The position numbers and the translations under genes are program-made. Under the pieces are notes generated by a model that saw nothing but the letters and a program-made list of their open reading frames with translations, was not told the DNA's origin and did not search any database. 64,000 nt of DNA from Muraenolepis orangiensis (taxonomy: Eukaryota > Chordata > Actinopteri > Gadiformes > Muraenolepididae). The DNA lies in assembly GCA_027704905.1 (NCBI GenBank), contig CM051001.1, positions 28,748,170 through 28,812,169 on the forward strand. Reading direction: 5' to 3'. Numbering within the stretch: the first letter of the stretch is position 1; every line of letters starts with the position of its first letter. Of the stretch, positions 30,452 through 42,683 are shown one piece after another.

Positions 30452-30551
30452 CTTTACCAGTAACACTAATCTGCAGGACTACGGCAGGTAGTGTGTGTAG
30501 AGTCTCTTGACCTTTTCTAAAGCCTGAGCTCCTTACAGACAAGACACTAAG

Positions 30552-30554
<3 letters not shown>

Positions 30555-30597
<43 letters not shown>

Positions 30598-30598
30598 C

Positions 30599-30646
<48 letters not shown>
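30555..30646. repeat. (CT)n microsatellite
   Basis: About 90 bp of CT with three slips. Confidence 0.95.
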
Positions 30647-30648
<2 letters not shown>

Positions 30649-30840
30649 GAGTCCCTGATTACCGTGGAGTGTCTCTCCCTTAACACAGGTTTAGAGCCAC
30701 ATTTAGACACAGAATCATCTCTTAATGTCAAAAACATGCGTCCTTAATGCCGTCTGGGAGACAATAGGCGACAGGAACCGCCATATTTTCATTAGTGACG
30801 CTGGACGAGATTATCAAATTGTTTTCTTAAATTTGATAAC

Positions 30841-30990
30841 ATCACATTACATTCCATTTAGTCATTTAGGAGATGCTTTTGTCCAAAGCGCTGTTCTGGG
30901 GGCCCTCAGTAGAGAGCATACCTCCGCCACACCAAAAAGTCTCCTGGATCCGGATTCAAATCCAGATCTGCGCACAAAATATTCCTTGGC
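30841..30990 (-). repeat. Dispersed repeat R3 fragment with LINE-tail-like edge
   Basis: 30841-30890 resembles the LINE 3' tail in reverse (ATTCCATTTAGTCATTTAGG). From 30890 it reads as the reverse of the R3 family at 21670-21745 (CTCAGTAGAGAGCATACC, CTGGATCCGGATTCAAATCC). Confidence 0.5.
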
Positions 30991-31289
30991 CCATAAGTAA
31001 TCTGTGTGACCAATCAGCTCTGTCCCCAGGACGGTGTGGAAGTGGCCATGGCGAGCTTGATTGACATCCAGCGAGCCACGCCTCCTTCAAATCATCTTAC
31101 TCCAAAACCCAAAGTATAACAAGAACTCTCAAAACAAACTCGCTGTCGGTAGAAAGAGAGCCATCCAGAGGACATTTCTGTTCTCCACTGAACAGACATT
31201 TCCTCTGGATGGCTCACTTGTCCTGTACAGTGGCGTGCCACACAGTGTGACGCCACTCGCCAGGACGCTCTCTACGGTGCCACGGGAGA

Positions 31290-31625
31290 AGTTCACCATC
31301 CACCACTTTCACTTTCACTTTCATAACACTGTCATTAACGTTACACACAAACATACTTTGCTGGACTTTCTGGACTCATCACAGTTACTGCACTGTATTC
31401 ATTATGACGCAGCACTACTGGCACTTTAAATGCTTTTAAAGATTCTTGCAAATGTACATTCAACACATGTCATTTAAGTCAATTTGCTGCTCTTTTTGGT
31501 TTATTTATATTTTTATGGTGTTGTTTTAAAGGAGATGTACACCGGTGGGAGGGAATGGGGAGTAGGCATTTCTATGTACTTCTATGTTACAGATGGCCAA
31601 TAAAATATCTTGTATCTTGTATCTT
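31290..31625 (+). repeat. Dispersed repeat family R1, long copy 3
   Basis: Same blocks as 20625-20985 in the opposite orientation: TTGCTGGACTTTCTGGACTC, CACTGGCACTTTAAATGCTT-like sequence, GGGAGGGAATGGGGAGTAGG, then a CTTGTATCTTGTATCTTG tail. Confidence 0.75.
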
Positions 31626-32237
31626 GCTTAGATGGCTTTCATGACAGCGTAATGTAATCTGGACGGAGACATCGTAGTAATCTTCATCTTCACACCAGTT
31701 CTGTGATCTTTGTGGTATGAAGAATCTTTCAATCCGACGCAAACCAAAGTCAGTTCTTGGTTAACCCATTTTTAATGACGTCTTTGATCCCTTATTTCTT
31801 ACATCCCACCCCACAAGTTAACCGGCTATCAGAAAGCACTCAAACTGGTGACAGCCGTATAAATGATGAACACATGGACCTGGGCTTCCGGCGTCTTTAA
31901 TAACTACCTTTCAAGCGGCGCATGCAGTCGCCAAAACACAGAGACAGCAGTGAAGGGTGAGTCAACACTAACTAAGCCATCAGCTTAGAATAATGACGCC
32001 AAACTGGTTTTCAAAACCTTCGTCCCCTCTTGAAGCTTTATTAGAAATTAGACGAGGATCCCCGGAGGAAGTGAAAACAATCTTGTCTTGATCAGGAGAT
32101 CATTTCATTATAGCGTTCCTTCTCCGGGAGACGAGGACCATGCCGACAGCTACAAGGGCCATTAGTTTGAAACGCCAGGGACGTCAGAAAGCAATGACAT
32201 GTTTCTCAAGCAAGTATTTCAGCACCGACTTAATCTC
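31626..32237. other. No feature seen
   Basis: Intron 2 sequence, no exon or repeat recognised. Confidence 0.4.
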
Positions 32238-32660
32238 CACCAGTAGAAGACTGTGGATGCACTGGGCTGTAGCTCCCAGTGTAACCACCAGTAGGAGACT
32301 GTGGTTGTACTGGGCTGTAGCTCCCAGTGTAACCACCAGTAGGAGACTGTGGTTGTACTGGTCTGTAGCTCCCAGTGTAACCACCAGTAGGAGAATGTGG
32401 TTGTACTGGTCTGTAGCTCCCAGTGTAACCACCAGTAGGAGACTGTGGTTGTACTGGTCTGTAGCTCCCAGTGTAACCACCAGTAGGAGACTGTGGTTGT
32501 ACTGGGCTGTAGCTCCCAGTGTAACCACCAGTAGGAGAATGTGGTTGTACTGGTCTGTAGCTCCCAGTGTAACCACCAGTAGGAGACTGTGGTTGTACTG
32601 GTCTGTAGCTCCCAGTGTAACCACCAGTAGGAGACTGTGGTTGTACTGGTCAGCTCCCAC
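32238..32660 (+). repeat. 48-bp minisatellite, main array
   Basis: Nearly nine copies of a 48-bp unit (GTGGTTGTACTGGTCTGTAG, CTCCCAGTGTAACCACCAGT, AGGAGACT). 48 is a multiple of three and the unit has no stop, so both strands stay open; this is not evidence of a protein. Units differ by GGGCTG versus GGTCTG and GACTG versus GAATG. Confidence 0.95.
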
Positions 32661-32811
32661 TAGACGGTAGTGTGTCCTAGTGTGCTGTGTGTTGTAGCAT
32701 GATGAGTGATTGTGGGGGGGGGGCTGGAGGTTTTAATTAATGCTGAAGCATCCGTCTGTCCTTTCACCTCTTTAATGAAACGTATCTCTCAGCAGAGGAG
32801 CTCGCTGACAC

Positions 32812-33145
<334 letters not shown>

Positions 33146-33194
33146 ACCTATTACCTTGCGTTGCATCATGTACAATTTTTTCCGTGCGTGTTTA

Positions 33195-33343
<149 letters not shown>

Positions 33344-33346
33344 CAG

Positions 33347-33500
33347 GTACTATGCGATCTGCTGCCAGCCTCTGGTGTACCGTACCAAGATGACTCCACT
33401 GCGGGTAACTCTGATGATCGGGGGCTGCTGGGTCATCCCCACCTTCATCTCCTTTCTGCCCATCATGCAAGGATGGAACAGCATCGGCATCTACCATGTG
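33347..33500 (+). CDS. htr4: htr4 exon C: DRY end, ICL2, TM4, start of ECL2
   Basis: The acceptor is GAGCAG (33341-33346) and the donor is GTG|GTGAGT at 33501. The first base completes Arg3.50 of the DRY motif, then YYAICCQPLVYRTKMTPL (ICL2) and TM4 with GGCWVIPTFISFLPIMQGW. The exon closes after NSIGIYHV in ECL2, in phase 0. Human 5-HT4 reads MQGWNNIGIIDL at the same place. Trp4.50 is present. Confidence 0.97.
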
Positions 33501-33539
33501 GTGAGTGATGGAGCAGCCAGCGCTGTGACATTCTCCTCA

Positions 33540-34020
33540 CAAGGGGAGAGGAGGAGGGGAGGAGAGAGGAGATAGAGGGGAGGAAGGGTGAGGAGAAAGG
33601 AGGGGTGAGGAGAGAGGAGAGAGGAGGGATGAGAGAGGAGAGGGAGGGAGGGAGGAGAGAGGAGGGGAGAGTGGGAGAGAGGGGGGAAGAGAGGGAGAAG
33701 AGGAGAGATGATAGGGGGGAGGAGAGGCAGAAGAGGAGAGAGGAGGTAAGGGGAGGGAGGAGAGAGGAGGGGAGAGTGGGAGAGAGGGGGGAAGAGTGGG
33801 AGAAGAGGAGGAGCGTGAAGGTGAGAGAAGAGTATAGGAGAGAGGGGAGGAGATAGGAAAGAAGGAGAGGGAAGGAGACGAGAGAGAGCTAAGGAGAGGA
33901 GGGGACATGGAGGGAGGTGAGGGATTGAAAAGGAGATAGTGGAGGAGCAGAGGAGAGATGAGAGGAGAGGTGGAGTAGGAGGAGGGAGATACGGAAATTA
34001 AGGAGGGGGGTACGGGGGGA
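33540..34020. repeat. Purine-rich GAGGAG tract
   Basis: About 480 bp of imperfect GGAGAGAGGAG repeats on the + strand, starting 40 nt after the exon C donor. One segment, GGAGAGAGGAGGGGAGAGTG, occurs twice about 120 bp apart. Confidence 0.9.
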
Positions 34021-34146
34021 GGACTGCGGAGGGTCAGCCTCTGCCTCCAAAACGTTGTGGTGTTGAACTTGTTTTGACACTTGAGATGAAACTGTTTCTG
34101 TGCTTTATTTTATACATCGGGATAAAGACAATGTGTGAGAGTGGGT

Positions 34147-34304
34147 CTGCCTTCTTGTCTGTCTGTCTGCCTGTCAGTCTGTCTGTCTGCCTTCCTGCCT
34201 ATCGACTCTCTATGTGTGTGTGTGTGTGCGTGTGCGTGTGCGTGCGTGCGTGCGTGCGTGTGTGTGTGTGTGTGTGTGCGTGTGCGTGTGTGTGTGTGTG
34301 TGGA
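34147..34304. repeat. (GTCT)n and TG/CG repeats
   Basis: GTCT/GCCT units at 34157-34200, then TGTGCG and TG runs to 34304. Confidence 0.9.
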
Positions 34305-34519
34305 TGCGTGTGGGCTAATCCAGACACGACAAACCAACACAGAGAGGGCAAAAGCTACCCAGAAACACTGAGACTGCCGTCTCAGAGGGTCTCATTAAAA
34401 AGGAATGTTGTCCCGCCACCTCGCTACACTACTTCACAAAATGTCTAAAAGGGTGTCACGGGGTCAGCATATACATCATATATATATATATACTATATAA
34501 CTGCTGTGTTCAACTCCCG
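34305..34519. other. No feature seen
   Basis: Intron 3; TA run at 34479-34499. Confidence 0.4.
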
Positions 34520-34800
34520 GTCGAAAGTTGCGGCAGGAAAGCTAAGTCTGTTAGCTTGGCTTGGAACTTAGCTTGGCTTGGTAACCGGAAGGTCGCCGGT
34601 TCAAGTCCCCGAAACACCTGGGTACACTGCCGAGGTGCCCTTGAGCAAGGCACCAGACCCCCTACACACTGCTCCCCGGGCAGCTGTATATACAATAGCT
34701 GCCCACTGCTCCTGTTACTAGGATGGGTTAAATGCAGAGAAACACATTTCACTGTGTGTGTGTGTGTACATGTGACCAATAAAGTGGATTCAATCCTCCA
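34520..34800 (+). mobile_element. Second SINE type (tRNA-like B box)
   Basis: B box GGTTCAAGTCC at 34598-34608, body CCCTTGAGCAAGGCACC and ACTGCTCCCCGGGCAGCTGT, then GGGTTAAATGCAGAGAAACA and a terminal TG run with ACCAATAAAGTG. This differs from the SINE family at 1.5, 21 and 51 kb. The phrase TTAGCTTGGCTTGG is duplicated upstream, and the A box is unclear. Confidence 0.65.
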
Positions 34801-34939
34801 GATTTAGATTTTAGAAAGGCCCTGGGTTCGCACTCCACCTGTAGGCATTGTTGTCTAAGATGCTCTAATGATGAGATAGTATACATAATGTGTAATGTGT
34901 GTGAAATACCTCAGACCTCCTGTAGACATCACACTACAC

Positions 34940-35240
34940 ACGTCAGGTTCACGCCAGGTTCATTTTTGGTAGCGTCTGCGGTAATGAACGAATAGTGCAT
35001 TAACACATATGTATTACCAGGCTGATGGTTGGAGTCTAAAGGGCTTCACTTGTTACTCATCACCAAAGGGTTTTCGTGGTGAGACCAGAGGTGTCTTTCT
35101 CAGTTTCTTCCGACTTTCCCCACTTAGTTTTAAAGAGAAGACACGGTGATGAGTACTGACACTAGCTCACCTGTCTCCAACCCCTCTGTCTCTCACTCAC
35201 AGGCAGCACTTAACCCCTCTAACCCCTTACCCGGATACAG
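34940..35240 (+). repeat. Inverted repeat arm A flanking htr4 exon D
   Basis: Contains AACGAATAGTGCATTAACAC, TATGTATTACCAGGCTGATG, TTGGAGTCTAAAGGGCTTCA and GATGAGTACTGACACTAGCT. The same blocks appear reverse-complemented at 38155-38486, with small indels. By eye the arms look around 85-90% identical. They enclose 2.9 kb that includes exon D. Confidence 0.9.
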
Positions 35241-35924
<684 letters not shown>

Positions 35925-36001
35925 AAATATCCAGCTGGGTCTCCCCGTCAGGGCTGCACATTGGCAGAAGATAAATTGCAGGGTTTACTATGCAGTGTGT
36001 G

Positions 36002-36076
36002 TATATATATATATATATATATACCATATATATACAGCATATATATATACCATATATATACAGCATATATATATAT
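36002..36076. repeat. AT-rich palindromic repeats
   Basis: Repeats of CATATATATATACCATATAT with TACAGCATATATAT. Confidence 0.9.
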
Positions 36077-36120
36077 ACAGCAATGTACATATGGTGAAGA
36101 AATGTAATAATACTTAGTGA

Positions 36121-36552
36121 AACGATGAAAGTAGATCTATTGTAAGAGTAGATCTAGTGTGAGAGTAGATATATTAGAGAAGATCTATTGTTAAAGTATA
36201 TATAATAGAGTAGATATATTTTTAGAGTGGATCTATAAGAGTAGATCTATTGTAGATCTGTATGAGTAGATATATTGTAGATATATATTGTTAGAGTGGT
36301 TAGATCTATTGTAATATATTGTAGAGTAGATCTATATGAGTAGATATATTGTAGATCTATATGAGTAGATCTATTGTAGATCTATATGAGTAGATATATT
36401 GTAGATCTATATGAGTAGATCTATTGTAGATCTATATGAGTAGATCTATTGTAGATCTATTGTTGATCTATTGTCAGAGTAGCTCTATTAGAGTTAATCT
36501 ATTGTCAGAGTAGATCTATAAGAGTAGATCTAGTGTAGATCTATAGTAGATC
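36121..36552. repeat. AGATCTAT-based tandem array before exon D
   Basis: About 430 bp of GAGTAGATCTATTGTAGATC / TATATGAGTAGATMTATTG units. AGATCT is itself palindromic and recurs over 15 times, so the array can fold. It ends about 45 nt before the exon D acceptor. Confidence 0.9.
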
Positions 36553-36595
36553 TCTACTCTCGTGAACCGATGTCCTCTGCGTGGTTCCCCTGTAG

Positions 36596-37162
36596 ATCGA
36601 GGAGCGGCGCTACAGCGAGGGCAGCAACTCCACGGCGTGCGTCTTCATGGTCAACAAGCCCTACGCCCTCACCTGCTCGGTGGTGGCCTTCTACATCCCG
36701 CTGGGCCTCATGGTGCTGGCCTACCAGCGCATCTACGTGACGGCCAGGGCCCACGCCCTGCAGATCGGCGTGCTGCAGCGGGCGGGCGGCGGCGGCGGCG
36801 ACTCGGCCGACCACCAGCGGAACCACCGCATGCGCACGGAGACCAAGGCGGCCAAGACGCTGTGCATCATCATGGGCTGCTTCTGCCTGTGCTGGGCGCC
36901 CTTCTTCGTCACCAACGTGGTGGACCCCTTCATCGACTACACGGTGCCCGACCAGCTGTGGGCGGCGTGCCTGTGGCTGGGCTACATCAACTCCATGCTC
37001 AACCCCATCCTGTACGCCTTCCTCAACAAGTCGTTCCGCCGGGCCTTCCTCATCATCCTGTGCTGCGGCCGGAGGAAGAGGCTGCGGCGGCCCTCCATCA
37101 TGAGCCGCCGGGGGCCCTGTGCCGCCACGCAGGTCAACGGCTCCACGCACATGCTCAAGTAG
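36596..37162 (+). CDS. htr4: htr4 exon D: ECL2, TM5-TM7, helix 8, C-tail
   Basis: The acceptor is GTGGTTCCCCTGTAG ending at 36595. In phase 0 it encodes ECL2 with an NST glycosylation-type site and the disulphide Cys (SNSTACVFMVNK), TM5 (TCSVVAFYIP), a glycine-rich ICL3 from a GGC run, RMRTETKAAKTLCIIMGCF, the TM6 CWAPFF motif, TM7 (LGYINSMLNPILYAFLNKSF) and palmitoylation-type CC after LIIL. It then ends NGSTHML. A donor, AA|GTAGGT, lies at 37159 and allows phase-2 splicing to exon E. If unspliced, the same bases read Lys then TAG (37160-37162). Codon use is strongly GC-ending. Confidence 0.97.
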   Translation: MEERRYSEGSNSTACVFMVNKPYALTCSVVAFYIPLGLMVLAYQRIYVTARAHALQIGVLQRAGGGGGDSADHQRNHRMRTETKAAKTLCIIMGCFCLCWAPFFVTNVVDPFIDYTVPDQLWAACLWLGYINSMLNPILYAFLNKSFRRAFLIILCCGRRKRLRRPSIMSRRGPCAATQVNGSTHMLK

Positions 37163-37164
37163 GT
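37157..37164 (+). promoter_or_regulatory. Dual-use site: stop codon inside a 5' splice donor
   Basis: The string AAGTAGGT contains both a Lys-TAG termination and the donor GTAGGT. Splicing at 37159 removes the stop and allows an isoform-specific tail. Retention yields the shortest tail, THMLK. Human 5-HT4 isoforms also diverge right after THVL. Confidence 0.7.
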
Positions 37165-37974
37165 AACCGTCGCCGTGGAGACGCTGATGCAGGGGGGGGG
37201 GGGGGTTGGGGGTTACAGGAAAGCTATGACACAGTAGATCGCCCATGAGGATGACGATTGACGTGATGATGATGATGTTGTGGTCGTCATGACGACGCCA
37301 TGACCCTGGTCCCCAGGATGTTGTGATTGTCACGACGATGTGAACATCAGCGTCACAACGTCAGATGTGGTTTGATCCTTCAGAGTTTGAGTGCTTATGG
37401 TGAAAGTTTGTAGTGCCTTCTGCTTCCGTCCATACTGTAAGTATGTATGTACCTATGTCAGTAGATTATTAGGAGTATATAGTGTGAGGGTAGCTGTATT
37501 GTTACAGTAAAGTATATATATTGTCAGGGTAGCTCCACTGTTATACAATGGTGTGGTGATTGGACGGAATGTTATGGCCGACTTCCGCAGATACAGAAGA
37601 AATTTCCTACTTCTTTAATAAAAAATAATGCAATAGTAGGGGAAATATTTCCAACCAAGGTGGTATCCAGCAGCTGATACAGTTTATGGGAACGGGAAGC
37701 ACTTTGGAATCCTCTTCCTTCTCCATTTCCCAGGCTTCAGCTCCGCCTCTTTGTGATTTCCCTGGGGTTTATTTTCTGAAGGCGTGGTCGTCTTAAGATA
37801 AGCCATCGTTTTGTATTGATATCCAATTGTTCAATCTGAGGCTGACTCTGAGGTGTGTGGTACTAACGGACCGGGTGTATTCTCATGATAGGAGCTAGAC
37901 GCTGCTTCACGTTGCTTCTTTAATACCCTTATACATATATCAGCCATATCTACACCTCCTCCTCTAAAGGCTAC
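37163..37974. other. Possible 3' UTR of the unspliced isoform; otherwise no feature
   Basis: G run at 37191-37204. An AATAAA hexamer lies at about 37617-37622 and could serve as poly(A) signal for the THMLK form; that is inference. Confidence 0.35.
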
Positions 37975-38115
37975 TGGGGTGGTGATGGAGGTGGTGGAGG
38001 TGGTGGAGGTGGTGGAGGTGATGGAGGTGATTGAGGTGGTGGAGGTGATATAGGTGGTGTAGGTGATCGAGGGGATAGAGTTGATGGAGGTGATGGAGGT
38101 GGTGGAGGTGGTGGC
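37975..38115. repeat. 9-bp repeat (GGAGGTGGT / GGAGGTGAT)
   Basis: About 15 units of GGAGGTGRT with variants. Confidence 0.9.
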
Positions 38116-38154
38116 AGGTGTTACGTCTGAAGGCAGGGGCATTATCCCATTATC

Positions 38155-38486
38155 CTGTATCTGGGTGAGGGGTTAAGTGCTGCCTGTGAGTGAGAGATAG
38201 AGGGATAGAGGGGTAGAGATAGAGATAGAGGGGTTGGAGACAGGTGAGTTAGTGTCAGTACTCATCACCTTGTCTTCTCTCTAAAGCAAAGTCGGGAAAG
38301 TCGGAAGAAACTGAGAAACACACCTCTGGTCTCACCACGAAAACCCTTTGGTGAGTGAAGCCCTTTAGACTCCAACCATCAGCCTGGTAATACATATGTG
38401 TTAATGCACTATTCGTTCAGCAAAATAAAAAGGTTATCGGGGCATCTCCCAGCCTCTACCAATGATGAACCTGGCATGACATGAGG
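38155..38486 (-). repeat. Inverted repeat arm B flanking htr4 exon D
   Basis: Reverse-complement partner of 34940-35240, with an expanded GATAGAG run (38200-38230) absent from arm A. The arm ends 18 bp before the hAT-like element. Confidence 0.9.
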
Positions 38487-38503
38487 TAACCAGCTGTTCA
38501 CAC

Positions 38504-38773
38504 TGGGGATGCTCCGATAAGGGTTTTTGGGGCCGATCACCGGAATCAGAATCTGCCGATACCGATCGCTGATTGCCGATCACAAAGTGGGTGGGGGCTA
38601 TGGGGATCTTCCATTGAAAGTTCCGTATATGGTGTAGTATTTTATATTTAATGACTATTTAGAGCCATAAAAGTAACTATTCTGAAATGCATTTCAGAAA
38701 TATAATATATATCACAATAATATCTCAACTCAACCAATCAAATTGCCTGCAGTCAGTAAACGAGCGGATTACA

Positions 38774-38804
<31 letters not shown>

Positions 38805-39419
38805 GAGACAGAGAGAGTCAGAGTAACTTCACATTGCTCTAGTAACAGAAAGGTAGACTTCCCACGGGCGGTTCAAACCCCGTACGGCTCACTTGTTCTG
38901 TGGCGATTATTAAAAGCGTTAATGTGAAGCGCTACTAATGATATGATAATGCTGGCTTTTTATATAGCGCTTTTATCCAAAGCGCTTTACAAGTCATGTC
39001 CTCACATTACCCATTCATACACCGACGGCGGAGTCAGCCATGCAAGGAGACAGTCAGCACGTTGGGAGCAGTTAGGGTTAGGGTGTCTTGCTCAAGTACA
39101 CCTCGACAGTTTTTTGCTAGGAGGAGCCGGGGGATCGAACCAGCGTCCTTTCGGTTGTGAGGCGACCGCTCTACCTCCTGAGCTATACTGCCTACTGCTA
39201 CTACATGATAAAGCACACATCTTTTGAGCAATCATACCCACCCAAAATAAAATATACGATCTAGGAGCCCAATATGATCGATCTGTACCTACCAAGAAAA
39301 GTGTCATGTATTTAGCGTGATCGGATCGGCTCTTCTGATCGGCCGTTTCTGAGAGCTCCCATCGATCTGTTAAGAGGGAATATCGGTCGATATTGATCGT
39401 GGCTGTCGGAGCATCCCTA
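38504..39419. mobile_element. hAT-like nonautonomous element (MITE)
   Basis: Terminal inverted repeats start TGGGGATGCTCCGATA on the left; the right end, GTCGGAGCATCCCTA, reads TAGGGATGCTCCGAC in reverse. The subterminal parts are rich in CGATCGG/CCGATC motifs in both orientations. Flanks GTTCACAC (38496-38503) and TTTTACAC (39420-39427) fit a decayed 8-bp target duplication, 6 of 8 matching. No transposase frame is seen. A SINE is nested inside. Confidence 0.8.
38943..39195 (-). mobile_element. tRNA-derived SINE, copy 3, nested in the hAT-like element
   Basis: Reverse of the 21136-21396 copy: starts in TTTTTATATAGCGCTTTTAT, has AAGCGCTTTACAAGTCATG, GGGATCGAACC (B box reversed) and CCTGAGCTATACTGCC (A box reversed). 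ATGATAA on both sides may be the target duplication. Confidence 0.9.
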
Positions 39420-40264
39420 TTTTACACGGAACATATTCATGCTGTGTTTCAAACCGCAGCAGTTCACTTCTGGAGAGAGATTGGTCTGAGAGTGACAATC
39501 TCCGGCGACATGGTTGGTTTTTTATACTGTCTGGATTGTGTTTAACCTAACCTTGTCAGAGGAGATGGAATAGGGGCAGTTCGCCTTACACAGTATTTCA
39601 ACAGCATTGTCAGCTAAAGGGCGTCTTGTATCCAATCTCCTGAAGTGTACAGCAGATATATGACATCACTTTCTGCACCAGCTTACCGCTAGACACAAAT
39701 CAATCACTCTTTGGCATCTGCCTTGAAACACTACAAAACACCTATAATAAGCGTCATATATAAATTATATTCTGTAAATATTTATCTTTATCTTTATCGG
39801 ATCTTGTTGGGCGGGCCCGTAAGCATTATGAATCAATATATCAATGATAGATGATAGACTAGATATGTGTTCTATTCCACACTATTCATTTTTTTGATAT
39901 GTGACTGTATGGTTGCCAGCCTCCATTCAGAAGTGGTCTATTCAAGTAGGCTACACATATTTGAACCTTTAAGGGCCCATGATTTGTCTGACGTTGATTT
40001 AGCAGATTTTATTAAAGGATTTCATTAAGGTTTCATGATAGAGATGAGCATGTCTGCCATGGGCTACGCCTCTTTGATATGAAACATTCATATCATGGAG
40101 TGAACAAAAATAGTGTGAATAGTGTGAAGACTTTGTGAACAAAGTCTTACTTATATTCCAACAATCCAAACTAGATAGTTTCATTAATAGCGGTATACTT
40201 ATACTCATATGATTTTATTTGACGTAGCCTGTATGAGTGACCTTGGGTCCAGCTCATTAATATC
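39420..40264. other. No gene recognised
   Basis: AT-rich intronic sequence. Confidence 0.4.
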
Positions 40265-40720
40265 TCAGTCAGGTGCAGCAAGTAAAGACAGTGAAGAATC
40301 AAATCCCTCCTTGGTCTTCCAGACTAGGCGCTCAGTGGAGACCAAGCCTCGCTCTGGTTTCTGGCTGGCATCCGGTCCTTTGATGTTCCTCTTTATGTCC
40401 GGGGCTCTGCATAATTTATGATAACACACCTGGATTTTGAAGTCCAATACGTCTTCTTTGTGCAGAGAGACTCTCTCTTTGCGGAGCTCGTCATCTCCCT
40501 CAACTCTCAACGCACAATCTTTGACTTTGTTTAATCCCTTCAGTACGTTGGACCCTTCACTTGGGGCCTCTGTTCTTGAACCCACGCTCTGGGAGACATG
40601 GTAGTTCTTTGTGATAGTGGTTGGGTACGTCAGACTCATCAGCCGGTGGTTCCATGTTGTTGCCTCAGATTGACCTCCATAGTCTACCGATGGCAATGGA
40701 GGCGTTGCATAATGCTGCAT
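40265..40720 (-). other. Unrecognised 151-codon open frame
   Basis: The frame has mixed composition, unlike the repeat frames elsewhere. It contains CYHKLCRAPDIKRNIKG and a charged stretch VKDCALRVEGDDELRKERVS. The Cys/His spacing is faintly like zinc-binding segments of transposon-derived fish proteins, but I do not recognise the family. There are no convincing splice sites. It lies in the htr4 intron on the opposite strand and could be a retroelement fragment. Confidence 0.3.
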
Positions 40721-40884
40721 GGATGGACTCCCTTGGAGTTGATATGAACATTAATGTCTGTCACGTCTCATATTGTTTGCATATTATAGTTGTACAACCT
40801 GATGTGCATGTGGACTTCTGTCCTTCCTTGTGTTTCTTTTGTTTTCCCTTCCCCTTGTGTCTCCTGTGCTCCCTGGTTGATATC

Positions 40885-41045
40885 CTTTCCAAGATACAAG
40901 ATACAAGATCTTTTATTGGCCATTTGTAACACAGTACATAGGAATGCTTACTCCCCATTCCCTCCCGCAGTGTACATCTCCTTTAAAACAACACCATCAA
41001 AATATAAATAATATATACAATAAAAAGAAACAAACCAAAAACCTC
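40885..41045 (-). repeat. Dispersed repeat family R1, copy 4
   Basis: Has AAGATACAAGATACAAGATC, TTTTATTGGCCATTTGTAAC, AATGCTTACTCCCCATTCCC and TCCCGCAGTGTACATCTCC, the reverse of 31530-31620. Confidence 0.8.
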
Positions 41046-41253
41046 TTCAAAGCCACACACCTTCCATCTCCCCATCAACTGTACAACACATCTACCCTGG
41101 ACCCTGGCTCACTCAGCACCAGATCGTCATGGCAACGACAGCGGTTACATCACCGCTCCGGACATTTTGAGTCGTGCATTTCGTTCAAGCTCGTCTCGTC
41201 TCGTCTCGCCTCGTCTCACGAGTGAATTCTGTATCCGTTTATAACTAACCGTC

Positions 41254-41386
41254 CTCCGCCCGCCGGTCCCTCCGCCCGCCGGTCCCTCCGCCCGCCTGTT
41301 CCTCCGCCCGCCCGTTCCTCCGCCCGCCCGTTCCTCCGCCCGCCTGTTCCTCCGCCCGCCCGTTCCTCCGCCCGCCTGCTTGTTAT
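41254..41386. repeat. 16-bp GC-rich tandem array
   Basis: About eight copies of CTCCGCCCGCCYGTTC / CTCCGCCCGCCGGTCC. Confidence 0.9.
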
Positions 41387-41400
41387 CCTGGTCGTCTAGC

Positions 41401-41920
<520 letters not shown>

Positions 41921-41924
41921 GGCT

Positions 41925-42035
41925 GTGAGCAGGGCCCGGTGTGTGAAGCGGTGTGTGGCTGTGAGCAGGGCCCGGTGTGTGAAGCGGTGTGTGTAGGTGG
42001 TGTGTGAAGCGGTGTGTGAAGCGGTGTGTGTAGGT
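41925..42035. repeat. Short tandem repeats with GTGTGAAGCGGTGTGTG
   Basis: Two copies of GGCTGTGAGCAGGGCCCGGT and four of GTGTGAAGCGGTGTGTG, with TAGGTGG twice. Confidence 0.9.
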
Positions 42036-42683
42036 GGCAGCGCAGGGCGTTGGGTGACAGGGGGTTTTGTGCGGTGGGCGTGTTCTGAGGCCGGCGCCTC
42101 GTCTCACGTTAGACTGAATGAGTGGGAGTGTGTCATACCCCACGAGTTGCTTGGTAGTTTTGTTCGAAATCTGCATTTTAAGAATTAGTGCTTTTAATAG
42201 GCCTTATTAACCGGGGTTAAACAACCTAATTAACATCATCATTAATTTGATTTAATCATTTTGTTTTATCGTTCTATGAGAGCCGACTGCAATATGACCA
42301 ATGCACGTTGCAAAATAGCACACTTTTCAGCTTTATGTGAAATTTATGTGAAATTTTGATATAAAAACATGAAGCATTTCAAATTGATCTTATAATACGC
42401 CTGCATTTTGTTGTTATGTTTTCCCTATTTATGGTTGGGATTTTCCCTTCAGATCCACCGTACATAAAACTTTTTTACAACTTGCAACTTCCACTGAGGT
42501 TAGCATAACGTGCTGACGCGCAGCTTCACCACGTTCAGGACCTGGAAGTACGACCGGGCATCAAACCCTCGTCTCTGGAGCCTAATCTCTTAATCTTCTT
42601 TTTTACGTGCCATCTTATGTTATTTTCATCAGAGTGTGGGTTTTCACTCTCTTATTTTTGGCAGCAGCAGCCTGGGGGTTGTA
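42036..42683. other. No feature seen
   Basis: AT-rich intronic sequence. Confidence 0.4.

Noticed and set aside
32140..32670. 176-codon frame with 16-residue repeats
   Set aside because: The 48-bp minisatellite is divisible by three and lacks stops on both strands. No signal peptide, domain or splice context.
36562..37248. 228-codon + strand frame with MNRC start
   Set aside because: Out-of-frame shadow of exon D.
36554..37333. 259-codon minus-strand frame
   Set aside because: Antisense shadow of htr4 exon D, caused by its high GC content. The + strand frame has clear receptor motifs.
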